Shown here: piece by piece, positions 1 through 8,187 of the stretch | Position numbering within the stretch: position 1 is the first letter of the stretch | Layout: each line of letters starts with the position of its first letter | Source: Pseudomonadota bacterium | GTDB taxonomy: Bacteria > Pseudomonadota > Alphaproteobacteria > Acetobacterales > Acetobacteraceae | Assembly: GCA_021805665.1 (NCBI GenBank) | Contig: JAJZEV010000266.1 | Coordinates: forward strand, 1-37,225 | DNA length: 37,225 nt | Direction of reading: 5' to 3' | Program-made: the position numbers and the translations under genes | Notes under the pieces: model-generated | Told to the model about the DNA's origin: nothing | Seen by the model: only the letters and a program-made list of their open reading frames with translations | The model's database searches: none

Positions 1-173
1 ATCGCAAGGCCGGCGCGGTCCTTCACCGATCCGCCGGGGTTCATGAACTCCGCCTTGCCCAGGATCGTGCAGCCCGTCGCCTCCGACGCCCGGCGCAGGC
101 GGATCAGCGGGGTGTTGCCGATGGCAGCGGCCAGGTCTTCCTGGAAGCCGGTCCCGTGATACAAGGCAGTCAT
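1..173 (-). CDS. cysK: Cysteine synthase (O-acetylserine sulfhydrylase), 5' part only
   Basis: This is the N-terminal end of a fold-type II PLP enzyme; the rest lies beyond the left edge. Reading leftwards from the ATG at 173, the protein contains IGNTPLIRL and then NPGGSVKDR, the segment holding the lysine that forms the Schiff base with PLP in CysK-type enzymes. The family converts O-acetylserine and sulfide to cysteine in the cytoplasm. An AAGGA lies 8 bases before the start. Cystathionine beta-synthase shares these motifs, so the exact member is not certain from 57 residues. It diverges from the rhodanese gene, with only 30 bases between the start codons. Confidence 0.85.
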   Translation of the reverse strand, partial: MTALYHGTGFQEDLAAAIGNTPLIRLRRASEATGCTILGKAEFMNPGGSVKDRAGLA

Positions 174-203
174 CGCAGTGTCCTTAAGTCGGAGCGTTCA
201 GTT

Positions 204-611
204 ATGGTCCAGAATGTCGCACCAACCCAAACCTGGGAAGCCCTGGCGCAAGACCCGGCCGCAAGGCTGGTGGATGTAAGGACCGATATGGAGTGGACGA
301 CCATCGGTGTGCCGGACCTGACCACGGCCGGGAAAGAGGCGATCCTGATCTCCTGGCAGGTCGCCCCGGCGATGCAGCGGAACCCGGGGTTCGAGGCACA
401 GTTGCGGGATGCGGGGCTGGAGCCGGACCACAAAATCTACTTCCTGTGCCGCAGCGGCGTGCGCAGCATGGCCGCGGCCGAGGCGGCGCTGGCGGCCGGC
501 TACAAGCATGTGTTCAACATCGCGGATGGGTTCGAGGGACCGCCCGACGCCAGCGGCCAGCGGGGCACCACGGCGGGCTGGCAGGCCGATAACCTGCCTT
601 GGACGCGGTAA
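204..611 (+). CDS. Rhodanese-like domain protein
   Basis: The protein is a single rhodanese domain of 135 residues. An early LVDVRTDMEW (about residues 22-31) is the typical first motif of the fold. The active-site loop is CRSGVRS with the nucleophilic cysteine at residue 82, which can carry a persulfide. No signal peptide is visible, so it should be cytoplasmic. The start at 204 was chosen over an in-frame ATG at 156 because GGAG at 191-194 is well spaced, and because 156 would lie inside the divergent cysteine synthase gene. Its stop overlaps the start of the GST gene by one base, implying translational coupling. A role in sulfur transfer beside cysteine synthesis is inferred from the neighbourhood only. 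Confidence 0.85.
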   Translation: MVQNVAPTQTWEALAQDPAARLVDVRTDMEWTTIGVPDLTTAGKEAILISWQVAPAMQRNPGFEAQLRDAGLEPDHKIYFLCRSGVRSMAAAEAALAAGYKHVFNIADGFEGPPDASGQRGTTAGWQADNLPWTR

Positions 612-1192
612 TGTACACGCTGTATCACGCGCCGGGATCAAGCTCCCTGGCGGTGCATATCGCGCTGCATGAGGTCGGTGCCCCGTTCCAGGGCCGCACG
701 ATCGACTTCGGGCACCGGGAGAACGACCCGCCGGAACTGCGGACGTTGAACCCCGAGGGTAAGGTGCCGACCCTGGTCATCGACGGGCGGCCGCTGACCG
801 AGGTGGCGGCGATCCTGTATTACCTCGCCAGGACCTATCCGGCCGCCGGGCTGTTTCCTGCCGGCGATGTCGAGGCGGAAGCCCGGGTGGTGTCGTGGAT
901 GTCGTTCATCGCCTCCACCCTGCATCCGGCCCGTCAGCGCGGCACGGATCATGCGGGGCGGGTTTGGCGCATCGCCGAACAGAAGCTCGGCGGGCGGGAC
1001 TGGGCGGTTGGGGGTTACTCGATCGCCGATATGCACCTGTTCCGGCTATTCTGGCGGTTCCGCGGGGCGATCGGGGCGGATGCGGCGACGTTCCCCGGGC
1101 TGGTGGCGCACCATGACCGGATGATGGCCCGCCCCGCGGTGCAGGCGGCGTTCCGTGCCGAAGCGGCGCTGGGCTACACGCTGCCGTCGTAA
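611..1192 (+). CDS. Glutathione S-transferase family protein
   Basis: The 193-residue protein has the thioredoxin-like N-terminal half of GSTs: MYTLYHAPGSSSLAVHIAL at the start, then LNPEGKVPTLVIDG (about 46-59) with the conserved cis-proline, and LTEVAAILYYLA (about 62-73) for glutathione binding. An all-helical C-terminal half follows. The N-terminal pattern resembles beta-class bacterial GSTs, but the usual cysteine of the APGACS motif is a serine (APGSSS). The start at 611 overlaps the rhodanese stop codon (TAATG), so an in-frame ATG at 599 is less likely. The substrate is unknown; detoxification or a thiol-transfer role with the upstream rhodanese is possible. Confidence 0.88.
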   Translation: MYTLYHAPGSSSLAVHIALHEVGAPFQGRTIDFGHRENDPPELRTLNPEGKVPTLVIDGRPLTEVAAILYYLARTYPAAGLFPAGDVEAEARVVSWMSFIASTLHPARQRGTDHAGRVWRIAEQKLGGRDWAVGGYSIADMHLFRLFWRFRGAIGADAATFPGLVAHHDRMMARPAVQAAFRAEAALGYTLPS

Positions 1193-1253
1193 GAGGCAGC
1201 GGCAGTTAAGCCGAGGCTGGCGGGCGCGCGCCCGCCATGAGGAAGAGCCGTGG

Positions 1254-2492
1254 CTAAACCGGAATTCGAACCGGCATCGATTTAATGCCGCGGATGAAGT
1301 TCGAATAGACCCGTTCGGGTTCGCCCGTCACCTCGATTTTCGGAAACCGCGCCAGGATTTCCTCCCACAAGATCTTCAGTTGCAGCTCGGCCAATCTGTT
1401 GCCCACGCAGCGGTGAATCCCGAAGCCAAACGACAGATGCTGGCGCGGGCGGGCACGATCGACGATGAAGCTATCGGGATCGTCGATCGCCTCTGGATCG
1501 CGGTTGCCGGAGATATACCACATCACGACTTTCTCGCCGGCCTTGATCTGCTTGCCGCCCAGTTCGGTGTCGCGCGATGTCGTGCGCCGCATGTGGATCA
1601 CCGGGGTCTGCCAGCGGATGATTTCGGAAACCGTGCTATCCACCAGCCCCGGATTGGCCATCAGCTTGGTGTATTGATCGGGGAACTGGTTCAACGCCAG
1701 CAGGCCGCCGCTCATGGAATTACGGGTGGTATCGTTGCCGCCGACGATCAGCAGCGCCAGGTTGCCCATGAACTCCGTCAGCGGCATGTCGCGGGTGGCG
1801 GCCCCGTGCGCCAGCATCGACAGCAGGTCGAACTTCGGCGGGGCGCCCCGGCGTTCGGCGAACAACCGCCCCATGTATTCGGCCATGCCCTTCAGCACGT
1901 CGAACCGTTCTTGTTCGGAATGAACCGGCGAATCGGGCGCGTTCACGTTGCAAATCGCCACGTCCGACCAGTAGGTCAGCTTCGCCCGTTCCTCGAACGG
2001 GAAGTCGAACAGTGTGGCCAGCATCATCGTGGTCAGCTTGATCGATACTTCCTGCACCCAGTCGAATTCAACGCCGCGCGGCAGGCTGTCCAGCACCATG
2101 GCGGTGCGTTCGCGTATCAGCGGTTCCATATTCGCCAAATTGCCCGGCGCCACGATCGGGCTGGCGACCTTGCGCTGGTCGTCGTGCTTCGGCGGGTCCA
2201 TGCGGATGAAGCTGGGGCGGGCCAGGTCTTTCGGTTGCTCTTCGATCTGGATGCCGCCGATTTCGTTTGAAAACACCTCATGATGCACTTCGCAGTGCAT
2301 GATGTCCTTGTACTTGGACACCGCCCAGTACGGGCCGTACGGGCTGTCGGGTATGTAGTTGACCGGCGCCTCCCGGCGCAGCCTGTCGAAATACGGACGC
2401 CAGGAATCCGATTGGTAGAGACCGGGATCGGAGACGTCGAACTGGTCCAGGCGCAACGAGGCCGTGGGGTCGATATCGACCGGAGCGTTCAT
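1254..2492 (-). CDS. Cytochrome P450, CYP153-like (alkane/fatty-acid terminal hydroxylase type)
   Basis: This is a 412-residue soluble bacterial P450. The oxygen-binding I-helix motif is GGNDTT (251-256), the K-helix ExxR is EIIR (290-293), and the heme loop FGFGIHRCVGNRLAE supplies the thiolate ligand Cys362. The C-terminal stretch (GNRLAELQLKILWEEIL, then EPERVYSNFIRG) and the N-terminal GPYWAVSKYKDIM closely resemble CYP153 enzymes, which hydroxylate terminal carbons of alkanes and related chains; this is from memory of the family, not an alignment. The start at 2492 has GGGAGG just upstream; a longer in-frame start at 2609 has no support. No ferredoxin or ferredoxin reductase gene is nearby, so electron partners must be encoded elsewhere. 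It diverges from the CUT2 transporter operon. Confidence 0.9.
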   Translation of the reverse strand: MNAPVDIDPTASLRLDQFDVSDPGLYQSDSWRPYFDRLRREAPVNYIPDSPYGPYWAVSKYKDIMHCEVHHEVFSNEIGGIQIEEQPKDLARPSFIRMDPPKHDDQRKVASPIVAPGNLANMEPLIRERTAMVLDSLPRGVEFDWVQEVSIKLTTMMLATLFDFPFEERAKLTYWSDVAICNVNAPDSPVHSEQERFDVLKGMAEYMGRLFAERRGAPPKFDLLSMLAHGAATRDMPLTEFMGNLALLIVGGNDTTRNSMSGGLLALNQFPDQYTKLMANPGLVDSTVSEIIRWQTPVIHMRRTTSRDTELGGKQIKAGEKVVMWYISGNRDPEAIDDPDSFIVDRARPRQHLSFGFGIHRCVGNRLAELQLKILWEEILARFPKIEVTGEPERVYSNFIRGIKSMPVRIPV

Positions 2493-2577
2493 GTTATCCT
2501 CCCTTTTCGGACAGCGCAGCACGATATACATGGCAACGTCAACGGAAACTTGGATTTGGCGGACCGACAGGGTTAAG

Positions 2578-2605
2578 TTGACAAGGCACCCCGGATCGGT
2601 AGTGT
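2578..2605 (+). promoter_or_regulatory. Possible sigma-70 promoter of the CUT2 transporter operon
   Basis: TTGACA at 2578-2583 is followed after 16 bases by TAGTGT at 2600-2605, a fair -10. It lies in the 166-base divergent region between the P450 and the first permease. A short inverted repeat, GACGC-N9-GCGTC, lies shortly downstream and could be an operator, but five base pairs is weak evidence. No convincing promoter was seen for the P450 strand. Confidence 0.4.
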
Positions 2606-2658
2606 CCATTTCATAAAAATACGACGCATCAACGAAGCGTCAGCACCTGGGGAGGTTC

Positions 2659-3753
2659 GTGACTTGGCAGATAATGCCCGGCTTGCTCGTGCCCGATACC
2701 CGCACCCAACCCTTCGCCCCCGGGGGGCGTCGAATGTCGGCTAGCGCAAATTCCGCTCCACCCCGCCTTCGGGGTCAAGTCGCGAAGTCCGCCGCATTCA
2801 AACCGTCACAGGAACAAATCGTCCTTCTTATCACGCTTTTGCTGTTGGTTGTATTCAGCGTCGCGCTGCCCGGCTTTTCCAGCATCGCCAATTTACTGAA
2901 CCTGATGCGCAGCATTTCCATTCTGGGAATCCTCAGTCTGGGAATGGGGCTGATCGTCATCAGCCGCGGCATAGACCTCAGCGAGGTGGCGATCATGGCC
3001 GGTTCCTGGTCTGTAGCCCTGATCGAGATCCAGAAGGGGATGCCAGTCTTCTGGGCGGCGTCCATCGCCGTGGGTATCGCGGTGGCGATCGGCCTTGCCA
3101 ACGGCGCGATGGTCGCGTTCATCGAGGCACCAGCCCTGTTCGTTACGCTCGCCGCCGGCTTCGTGATCTACGGCGTGGCGTTCTGGTTCGCGCCCGCCTG
3201 GGTGGTTTACGGGCCGAAAGACGCACCCGGCCTGCTGTTCCTGGGGGCGGGGCATATTTTTGGCATCCCGGTGCCGATCCTCGTGTTCGCGGCGGCGGCG
3301 GTCCTTATGCATCTGTTCCTTTCGCGCACATCCACGGGGCGGTTCATCTACAGCCAGGGCGACAATCCCGAATCGGCTCGCATGGCGGGCATCGCGCTGC
3401 GGCCGCTGATCGTCCTGGAATACGTCATCGTCGCGCTGGTGGCCTGGCTGGCGGGGCTGGTCTGGATCGGCACCACCGGCAGCATGCAGATGGCCATCAC
3501 CCAGGGCACCATGGTCTTCGACGTCATCCTGGTGGTCGTGCTTGGCGGTATCAGCCTGGTCGGTGGCCGGGGTGGCGTGTTCAGCGTGGTGGTCGGCTGC
3601 GCCCTGATCGGGACGCTGCTGAATGCCTTCACCATCATGGACATCAACAGCGAAGTGCAGAACATCATCCGCGGCGTGGTTCTGCTGGCCGCGATCATCC
3701 TCGATAACTGGCTGCATCCACGCGACGAGGAAACCGCGCGCCAGGGCGACTGA
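2659..3753 (+). CDS. CUT2-family sugar ABC transporter permease (first of two)
   Basis: This inner-membrane permease belongs to the RbsC/BPD_transp_2 type. It is strongly hydrophobic, with about 8-10 membrane segments. Family hallmarks are LSLGMGLIVISRGIDLSEV, the N-P-E-S-A-R-M-A-G-I cytoplasmic loop, and VVLGGISLVGGRGGV near the end. It should pair with the second permease (4912-7062) and the ATPase (8184-9749) to import a small polar compound delivered by the binding protein. The GTG at 2659 has GGGGAGG only 3 bases away; an in-frame ATG at 2734 would give a 340-residue protein closer to the family length, so the start is uncertain. It opens an operon that runs to 9749. Confidence 0.9.
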   Translation: MTWQIMPGLLVPDTRTQPFAPGGRRMSASANSAPPRLRGQVAKSAAFKPSQEQIVLLITLLLLVVFSVALPGFSSIANLLNLMRSISILGILSLGMGLIVISRGIDLSEVAIMAGSWSVALIEIQKGMPVFWAASIAVGIAVAIGLANGAMVAFIEAPALFVTLAAGFVIYGVAFWFAPAWVVYGPKDAPGLLFLGAGHIFGIPVPILVFAAAAVLMHLFLSRTSTGRFIYSQGDNPESARMAGIALRPLIVLEYVIVALVAWLAGLVWIGTTGSMQMAITQGTMVFDVILVVVLGGISLVGGRGGVFSVVVGCALIGTLLNAFTIMDINSEVQNIIRGVVLLAAIILDNWLHPRDEETARQGD

Positions 3754-3806
3754 TATCGCCCGCCCACAACCGGTAACAAACCAAACAAATAAACGGGAGA
3801 CGGCAC

Positions 3807-4835
3807 ATGAAACATCCAAGACGGTTCGTTTGGACGATCGTATCGCTTGCGTTTACCGCCCTGTTGGCAGGCCCGCTGGTCGTTCGCGCCCAAGAGGCTG
3901 GCACCAAGACCGCCCGGGAACTGCGCGCCGACTACAACAATGCGATCAACGGTAAGACCATCGCCTTTCTGCCGATCGCCCTGGGTGTCCCGTTGCAGGA
4001 CGAGTGGGAACGCGTGATCCGTACCGAAGCCGAGTATAACGGCATGAAATACATCGTGCGCGATCCCAACAACAACCCGTCGGCGATGCTGCAGGCGCTG
4101 ACCGCGCTGGTGAACGACAAGCCTGATGTGCTGATCGTGCAGAATCCCAGCGTCACGCTGCTGGTCAAGGAACTGAAGCGGGCCGAACAGCAGGGCACCC
4201 ACGTCATCCAGATGAACATGTCGTCCAACTACAAATCGGATGGCTTCGTCGGCGCCGACTGGGTCGAAATCGGCCGTTTGCTGGCGCAGGACGTAGTCAA
4301 GCAGTGCGGCACCGGTTCCGGAAAATCCGGCAAGGTGCAGATCGTGCAGGGTGAACTCACCGCGGCCGCCAGTGTCGATCAGATCGGCGGCATCATGGAG
4401 GTGTTCAACAAGGATCCGGCCATCAAAGTGGTATCCAACCAGGCGGCTAACTGGGATGCCAACACCGCGCTGAATATCACCGCGACCGTGATCCAGCAGA
4501 ACCCCGATTTGTGCGCCAGCGTCGGATTCTGGGGCATCATGGAATCGGGGGCCGCGCAAGCCATCCGTAATGCCGGCAAGATCGATCAGGTGAAGGTCTA
4601 TGCCTCGGTCGAAGGTTCCCAACTCGATTGCGACCAACTCACCCAGGGCAGCTTCTATAAAGTGCTTAGCTATACCGCGACGCTCCAGGGCCATGCGGCG
4701 ACCGATGCCGCCCTGATGATGCTGGAAGCGGGTGACAAGCCCGGCACCACCCACCGGCTGCTGTTCACCCGGCCGATCTGGTTGGACAAGACAAATGCCA
4801 CGGGGGGCAACTGTTTCCCGCTGCCGAAGAAGTAG
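3807..4835 (+). CDS. Periplasmic sugar-binding protein of the CUT2 ABC transporter
   Basis: This is a 342-residue secreted binding protein of the ribose/galactose type (Peripla_BP_4). The N-terminus has a basic start (MKHPRR), a hydrophobic core and a likely signal peptidase site after Ala28 (VVRA/QE). The mature part has IAFLPIALGVPLQDEW, KPDVLIVQNPS and QIVQGELTAAASVDQIGG, matching the two-lobed fold that captures a ligand in the periplasm. Two late cysteines may form a disulfide. GGGAGA at 3795-3800 precedes the ATG by six bases. Placed between two permease genes, it surely serves this transporter. The ligand cannot be read from sequence; neighbours with lactonase-like folds suggest a sugar, sugar acid or lactone. 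Confidence 0.9.
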   Translation: MKHPRRFVWTIVSLAFTALLAGPLVVRAQEAGTKTARELRADYNNAINGKTIAFLPIALGVPLQDEWERVIRTEAEYNGMKYIVRDPNNNPSAMLQALTALVNDKPDVLIVQNPSVTLLVKELKRAEQQGTHVIQMNMSSNYKSDGFVGADWVEIGRLLAQDVVKQCGTGSGKSGKVQIVQGELTAAASVDQIGGIMEVFNKDPAIKVVSNQAANWDANTALNITATVIQQNPDLCASVGFWGIMESGAAQAIRNAGKIDQVKVYASVEGSQLDCDQLTQGSFYKVLSYTATLQGHAATDAALMMLEAGDKPGTTHRLLFTRPIWLDKTNATGGNCFPLPKK

Positions 4836-4911
4836 CGATCCAACCCGGCCGCCGCGCCCGTCCACAAGGACCGGGCGGTGGCCGGCCCAAGGAAGCACTC
4901 AAGGAAGTACG

Positions 4912-7062
4912 ATGTCCTCAACGACCCTGGACTTCACGAGCTTTGGTAAACGGCTGCGTTCCAGCTATTCGCCGCGGCTGCTGCTGTCCGAACTTCTGTT
5001 GAAACAGTGGTTCGAACCGGTCATCCCCTTCACCGTGATGATCGCGCTCGGTTTGTATTTTTCCGTAACAATTCCCGAATACGGCACGCTCGCGAATACG
5101 GCATCGCTGCTGCGGCTGTTCGCGGAGTTTGGCTTCGTCGCGCTGGGAATGGCGCTGAGCCTGATCAGCGGCGGTATCGATCTAAGCGTGGGCGCCATCC
5201 TGGCGGCCAGCAATTTCGCCGCGCTCTATTATTTATACGTGCTGGAACTGCCAACCTGGGGGGTGATCCTGGCGACCCTGGCGACCGGCGGCGCGATCGG
5301 CGCCGCGAATGGCGCTCTGGTGGGCTATTTGAAGGCGCGTCCATTCCTGACGACCCTGGTCACGCTGATCATCCTGCGCGCGTCGGTCAATCTTCTGAAC
5401 GAACGCTATGCCACCGTTTTCGCAACCAATTCGGTGGATAGTTCCGCTTGGGACTATATGGGCGACGGCACCCTGCTGGGCATCCCGATCAACGCGGCTG
5501 CATTGCTGGCGGTTTTGCTGGTCGGGCACGTATTGCTAAGCCGGTCCCGCTACGGCTGGCATCTGACCGCCATCGGCGCCAGCCGCAAAGCGGCCCGGCA
5601 TGCCGGAATCCGGGTGGAGCGCATGCTGTTCGCCACCTACGTGCTGTCAGGCATGCTCTGTGCCGTCGGCGGCGTGTTCTACGCCGCTCGGCAAAACAGC
5701 ACGGATTCGACAACCGGCGTCGGCTGGGAATTCCAGGCATTGACCGCGGTGGTACTCGGCGGGGTTTCGCTGGCCGGCGGCAAGGGGACGGTCTGGCGGG
5801 CGATGATCGGCGGACTGATCGTCTTCATGCTGACGAACGGGCTGGTCCGCCTGGGCATCCCCGGCTACGTGACGTCCGCCGTGATCGGCGTGATTTTGCT
5901 GGCCGCCGTCGGGATTGACGTCAAATGGTCGAAGAACCGGGGCAAGGCGGCGCAGAAAATCTATGTGAACCCGGCCCGCCTGCCGCTGGCGGATGCACCG
6001 TCGATCGAGGCAGGCAGCGGCTCGCCATATGCCCACAACAACCGGCTGGTAAATGCCGAAGCGATCGGGTTGAACCAGGTAGAAGGGCCGGAGGACGTTA
6101 TCCTGGACCGCCATGACCGGCTGTACGGATCGACCCGCGACGGCAACATCATTCGGTTTTCCGGCCCGAACCTGGAGCAGCGGGAGGTATTCGCCCATAT
6201 CGGCGGCCGGCCGCTGGGCATGCAGTTCGATGCCAACGAGAACCTGATCGTGGCGGTTGCCGGCATGGGGGTGTACGGCGTCAAGCCGGACGGCACCGTG
6301 TTCAAGGTTACCGATGAAACCAGCCGTACCTGGTACAAATTGAACGACGATTCGCGCCTGCGGATGGCGGATGATCTGGATATCGCGCCGGATGGCAAAA
6401 TTTACTTCAGCGACTGCACCACCCGTTATGAAATGACGACCAATACGCTGGACGTGATGGAAGGGCGGCCAAACGGGCGGCTGGTCTGCTACGACCCGGC
6501 GACGAAGAAGACATCGACCGTGCTCAATCACTTCTACTTCCCGAACGGCATCTGCGTGTCGCATGACGGGAAGTCGGTGCTGATCGCCAGCACCTCGCTG
6601 TGCAAGATATTCCGGTACTGGGTGGCGGGTCCAAACAAAGGCAAGCTGGAGGTACTGATCGACGATCTTCCAGGACTGGCCGACAATATCAACAGGGCCT
6701 CGGACGGGACATACTGGCTGGCACTGGTCGGCATCCGGTCCCCGGCATTCGACCTGGCGATGCGCAATCCGGGACTGCGGTTGCGGATGGTGAAGCAGGT
6801 GCCGATCGACGAATGGCTGGCGCCGGGCATGAACCACGGCTGCGTCCTGAAATTCACCGAATCGGGCGAGGTTCTAGGGTCCTGGTGGGACCCAAGCGGG
6901 GTGTCGCATTCGACCCTGACGTCGATGCGCGAGCACAAGGGCTATCTCTACCTCGGCGGCCTGGAGAACAACCGGATCGGGCGGATCAAGCTCGACGGCG
7001 TCGATGAGACATGGACGGGATATGAGGCGTATTGGGGCGGCAAGCGGCGGGATCGGGGTTGA
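4912..7062 (+). CDS. Fusion protein: CUT2 ABC permease (N) and SMP-30/strictosidine-synthase-like beta-propeller (C)
   Basis: One uninterrupted 716-residue frame joins two normally separate proteins. Residues 1 to about 340 are an RbsC-type permease (LGMALSLISGGIDLSVGAI, the S-R-K-A-A-R-H-A-G-I loop, VVLGGVSLAGGKGTV). After the last membrane helix a basic stretch (KWSKNRGKAAQK, 338-349) and a linker lead to a six-bladed propeller of about 330 residues. Its likely metal-site residues by analogy with SMP-30 are Glu391 (EGPED), Asn545 (YFPNG) and Asp591 (LADN), all retained. AAGGAAG at 4901-4907 supports the 4912 start. E. coli RbsC has a cytoplasmic C-terminus and the linker is basic, so the propeller should face the cytoplasm and could act on substrate as it enters. 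No frameshift or stop separates the halves. Confidence 0.9.
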   Translation: MSSTTLDFTSFGKRLRSSYSPRLLLSELLLKQWFEPVIPFTVMIALGLYFSVTIPEYGTLANTASLLRLFAEFGFVALGMALSLISGGIDLSVGAILAASNFAALYYLYVLELPTWGVILATLATGGAIGAANGALVGYLKARPFLTTLVTLIILRASVNLLNERYATVFATNSVDSSAWDYMGDGTLLGIPINAAALLAVLLVGHVLLSRSRYGWHLTAIGASRKAARHAGIRVERMLFATYVLSGMLCAVGGVFYAARQNSTDSTTGVGWEFQALTAVVLGGVSLAGGKGTVWRAMIGGLIVFMLTNGLVRLGIPGYVTSAVIGVILLAAVGIDVKWSKNRGKAAQKIYVNPARLPLADAPSIEAGSGSPYAHNNRLVNAEAIGLNQVEGPEDVILDRHDRLYGSTRDGNIIRFSGPNLEQREVFAHIGGRPLGMQFDANENLIVAVAGMGVYGVKPDGTVFKVTDETSRTWYKLNDDSRLRMADDLDIAPDGKIYFSDCTTRYEMTTNTLDVMEGRPNGRLVCYDPATKKTSTVLNHFYFPNGICVSHDGKSVLIASTSLCKIFRYWVAGPNKGKLEVLIDDLPGLADNINRASDGTYWLALVGIRSPAFDLAMRNPGLRLRMVKQVPIDEWLAPGMNHGCVLKFTESGEVLGSWWDPSGVSHSTLTSMREHKGYLYLGGLENNRIGRIKLDGVDETWTGYEAYWGGKRRDRG

Positions 7063-7065
7063 GGC

Positions 7066-8187
7066 ATGGGCTTTCTGACCAATGTCGTGCGGGATATCGA
7101 GCAGATCGTCTTCCGCAACCGCGATCGGCACGCGATCCCGGCCATGGATGGGGCGATCAGTCCGAACGATCGTCTGGACGCGTTGCCGCGGATCGGCGCA
7201 CCGCTTGCGGGTGCCGACGACGTGGCCGAAGCGCCCGATGGCGCGTTGTATGTGTCGGCCGGGCGGCAGGTTTTCCGCCTGAGTGGGCCGGACCATGCTG
7301 ATCGCACGGAATTTGCGTCGTTCGACCGCGATGCCGGCGCGCTGGCCGTTCATCCGGATGGGCGCCTGCTGGTGTGCGTCGCGGGCCAGGGGCTTGCAGC
7401 GATCGACGCCGCCGGCCAACGGGCGTGGCTGACCGAGGTCGAGGGTCAGCCGCTGCGGTGTCTGACGAGCGTGGCGGTGGCAAAGGACGGCACGATTTTC
7501 ATGACCGACGGCAGCAGCGCCCATGAGCCGGATGCCTGGTGCCGTGACCTGATGGCGAAGAACCACCTCGGGCGGCTGGTGTCCTGCGGTCCCGCGCTTG
7601 GCACCGCGCGGGTACTGCTTCGGGACATGTATTACCCGAACGGGCTGGCGATTGCCCCCGGCGGAAAGGAACTGTGGTTCACCGAAAGCTGGTCTCACCG
7701 GGTCAGCCGAACCGCGATCGAAGGGCAGGCGATCGGCCGTCCGCGCGTGGCGATCGACAACATGGCGGGATATCCGGGCCGCCTCGCCCCGGCGGCTGGG
7801 GGCGGTTTCTGGATCGCGGTGTTCGCGGTGCGCACGCATCTGGTCGAATTCGTTTTGCGGGAGGACGACTACCGCGAGGAAATGATTCGCACCATTCCGC
7901 CTGCCTTATGGGTCGCCCCGGCGCTGGCCACAAGCAACCATTGCCACGAACCGATGCAGTTCGGATCGATCAAGGCGCTGGGAATCGAAAAGCCCTGGGC
8001 ACCGCCCCGATCGTATGGGCTGGTGGTGCGGATCGACGAAGAGGGCGATCCGTTGGAAAGCCTGCACAGCCGTGTCGGCGGCCGCATCCATGGCGTCACG
8101 GCGGCGCGGGAGACGGCGCTTGGGCTGGTTATCGTCTCCAAGGGCAGCGGCCAGGTCGTTGTGTATAACCCGGAGGGCAGGTCATGA
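7066..8187 (+). CDS. SMP-30/strictosidine-synthase-like beta-propeller protein, probably metal-site degenerate
   Basis: The 373-residue protein is a soluble relative of the propeller half of the upstream fusion. It shares the N-x-L-G-R-L-V-S/C pattern and the YYPNGLAIAPGG blade (Asn192), followed by WFTESWSHRV. Two of the expected metal ligands look lost: the EGPE position reads GADDVAEAP, and the usual D-N pair of GYPDN is GYPGR (Gly238). It has no signal peptide, so it should be cytoplasmic. It starts three bases after the fusion's stop and its own stop overlaps the ATPase start (ATGA), so it is translated as part of the transporter operon. It may be a binding or structural partner rather than a hydrolase; this is inference. 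Confidence 0.85.
   Translation: MGFLTNVVRDIEQIVFRNRDRHAIPAMDGAISPNDRLDALPRIGAPLAGADDVAEAPDGALYVSAGRQVFRLSGPDHADRTEFASFDRDAGALAVHPDGRLLVCVAGQGLAAIDAAGQRAWLTEVEGQPLRCLTSVAVAKDGTIFMTDGSSAHEPDAWCRDLMAKNHLGRLVSCGPALGTARVLLRDMYYPNGLAIAPGGKELWFTESWSHRVSRTAIEGQAIGRPRVAIDNMAGYPGRLAPAAGGGFWIAVFAVRTHLVEFVLREDDYREEMIRTIPPALWVAPALATSNHCHEPMQFGSIKALGIEKPWAPPRSYGLVVRIDEEGDPLESLHSRVGGRIHGVTAARETALGLVIVSKGSGQVVVYNPEGRS

Noticed and set aside
3348-4898. 516-codon open frame on the minus strand
   Set aside because: It is antisense to the binding-protein and permease genes, His/Arg/Gly-rich and without family resemblance; a typical GC-rich shadow.
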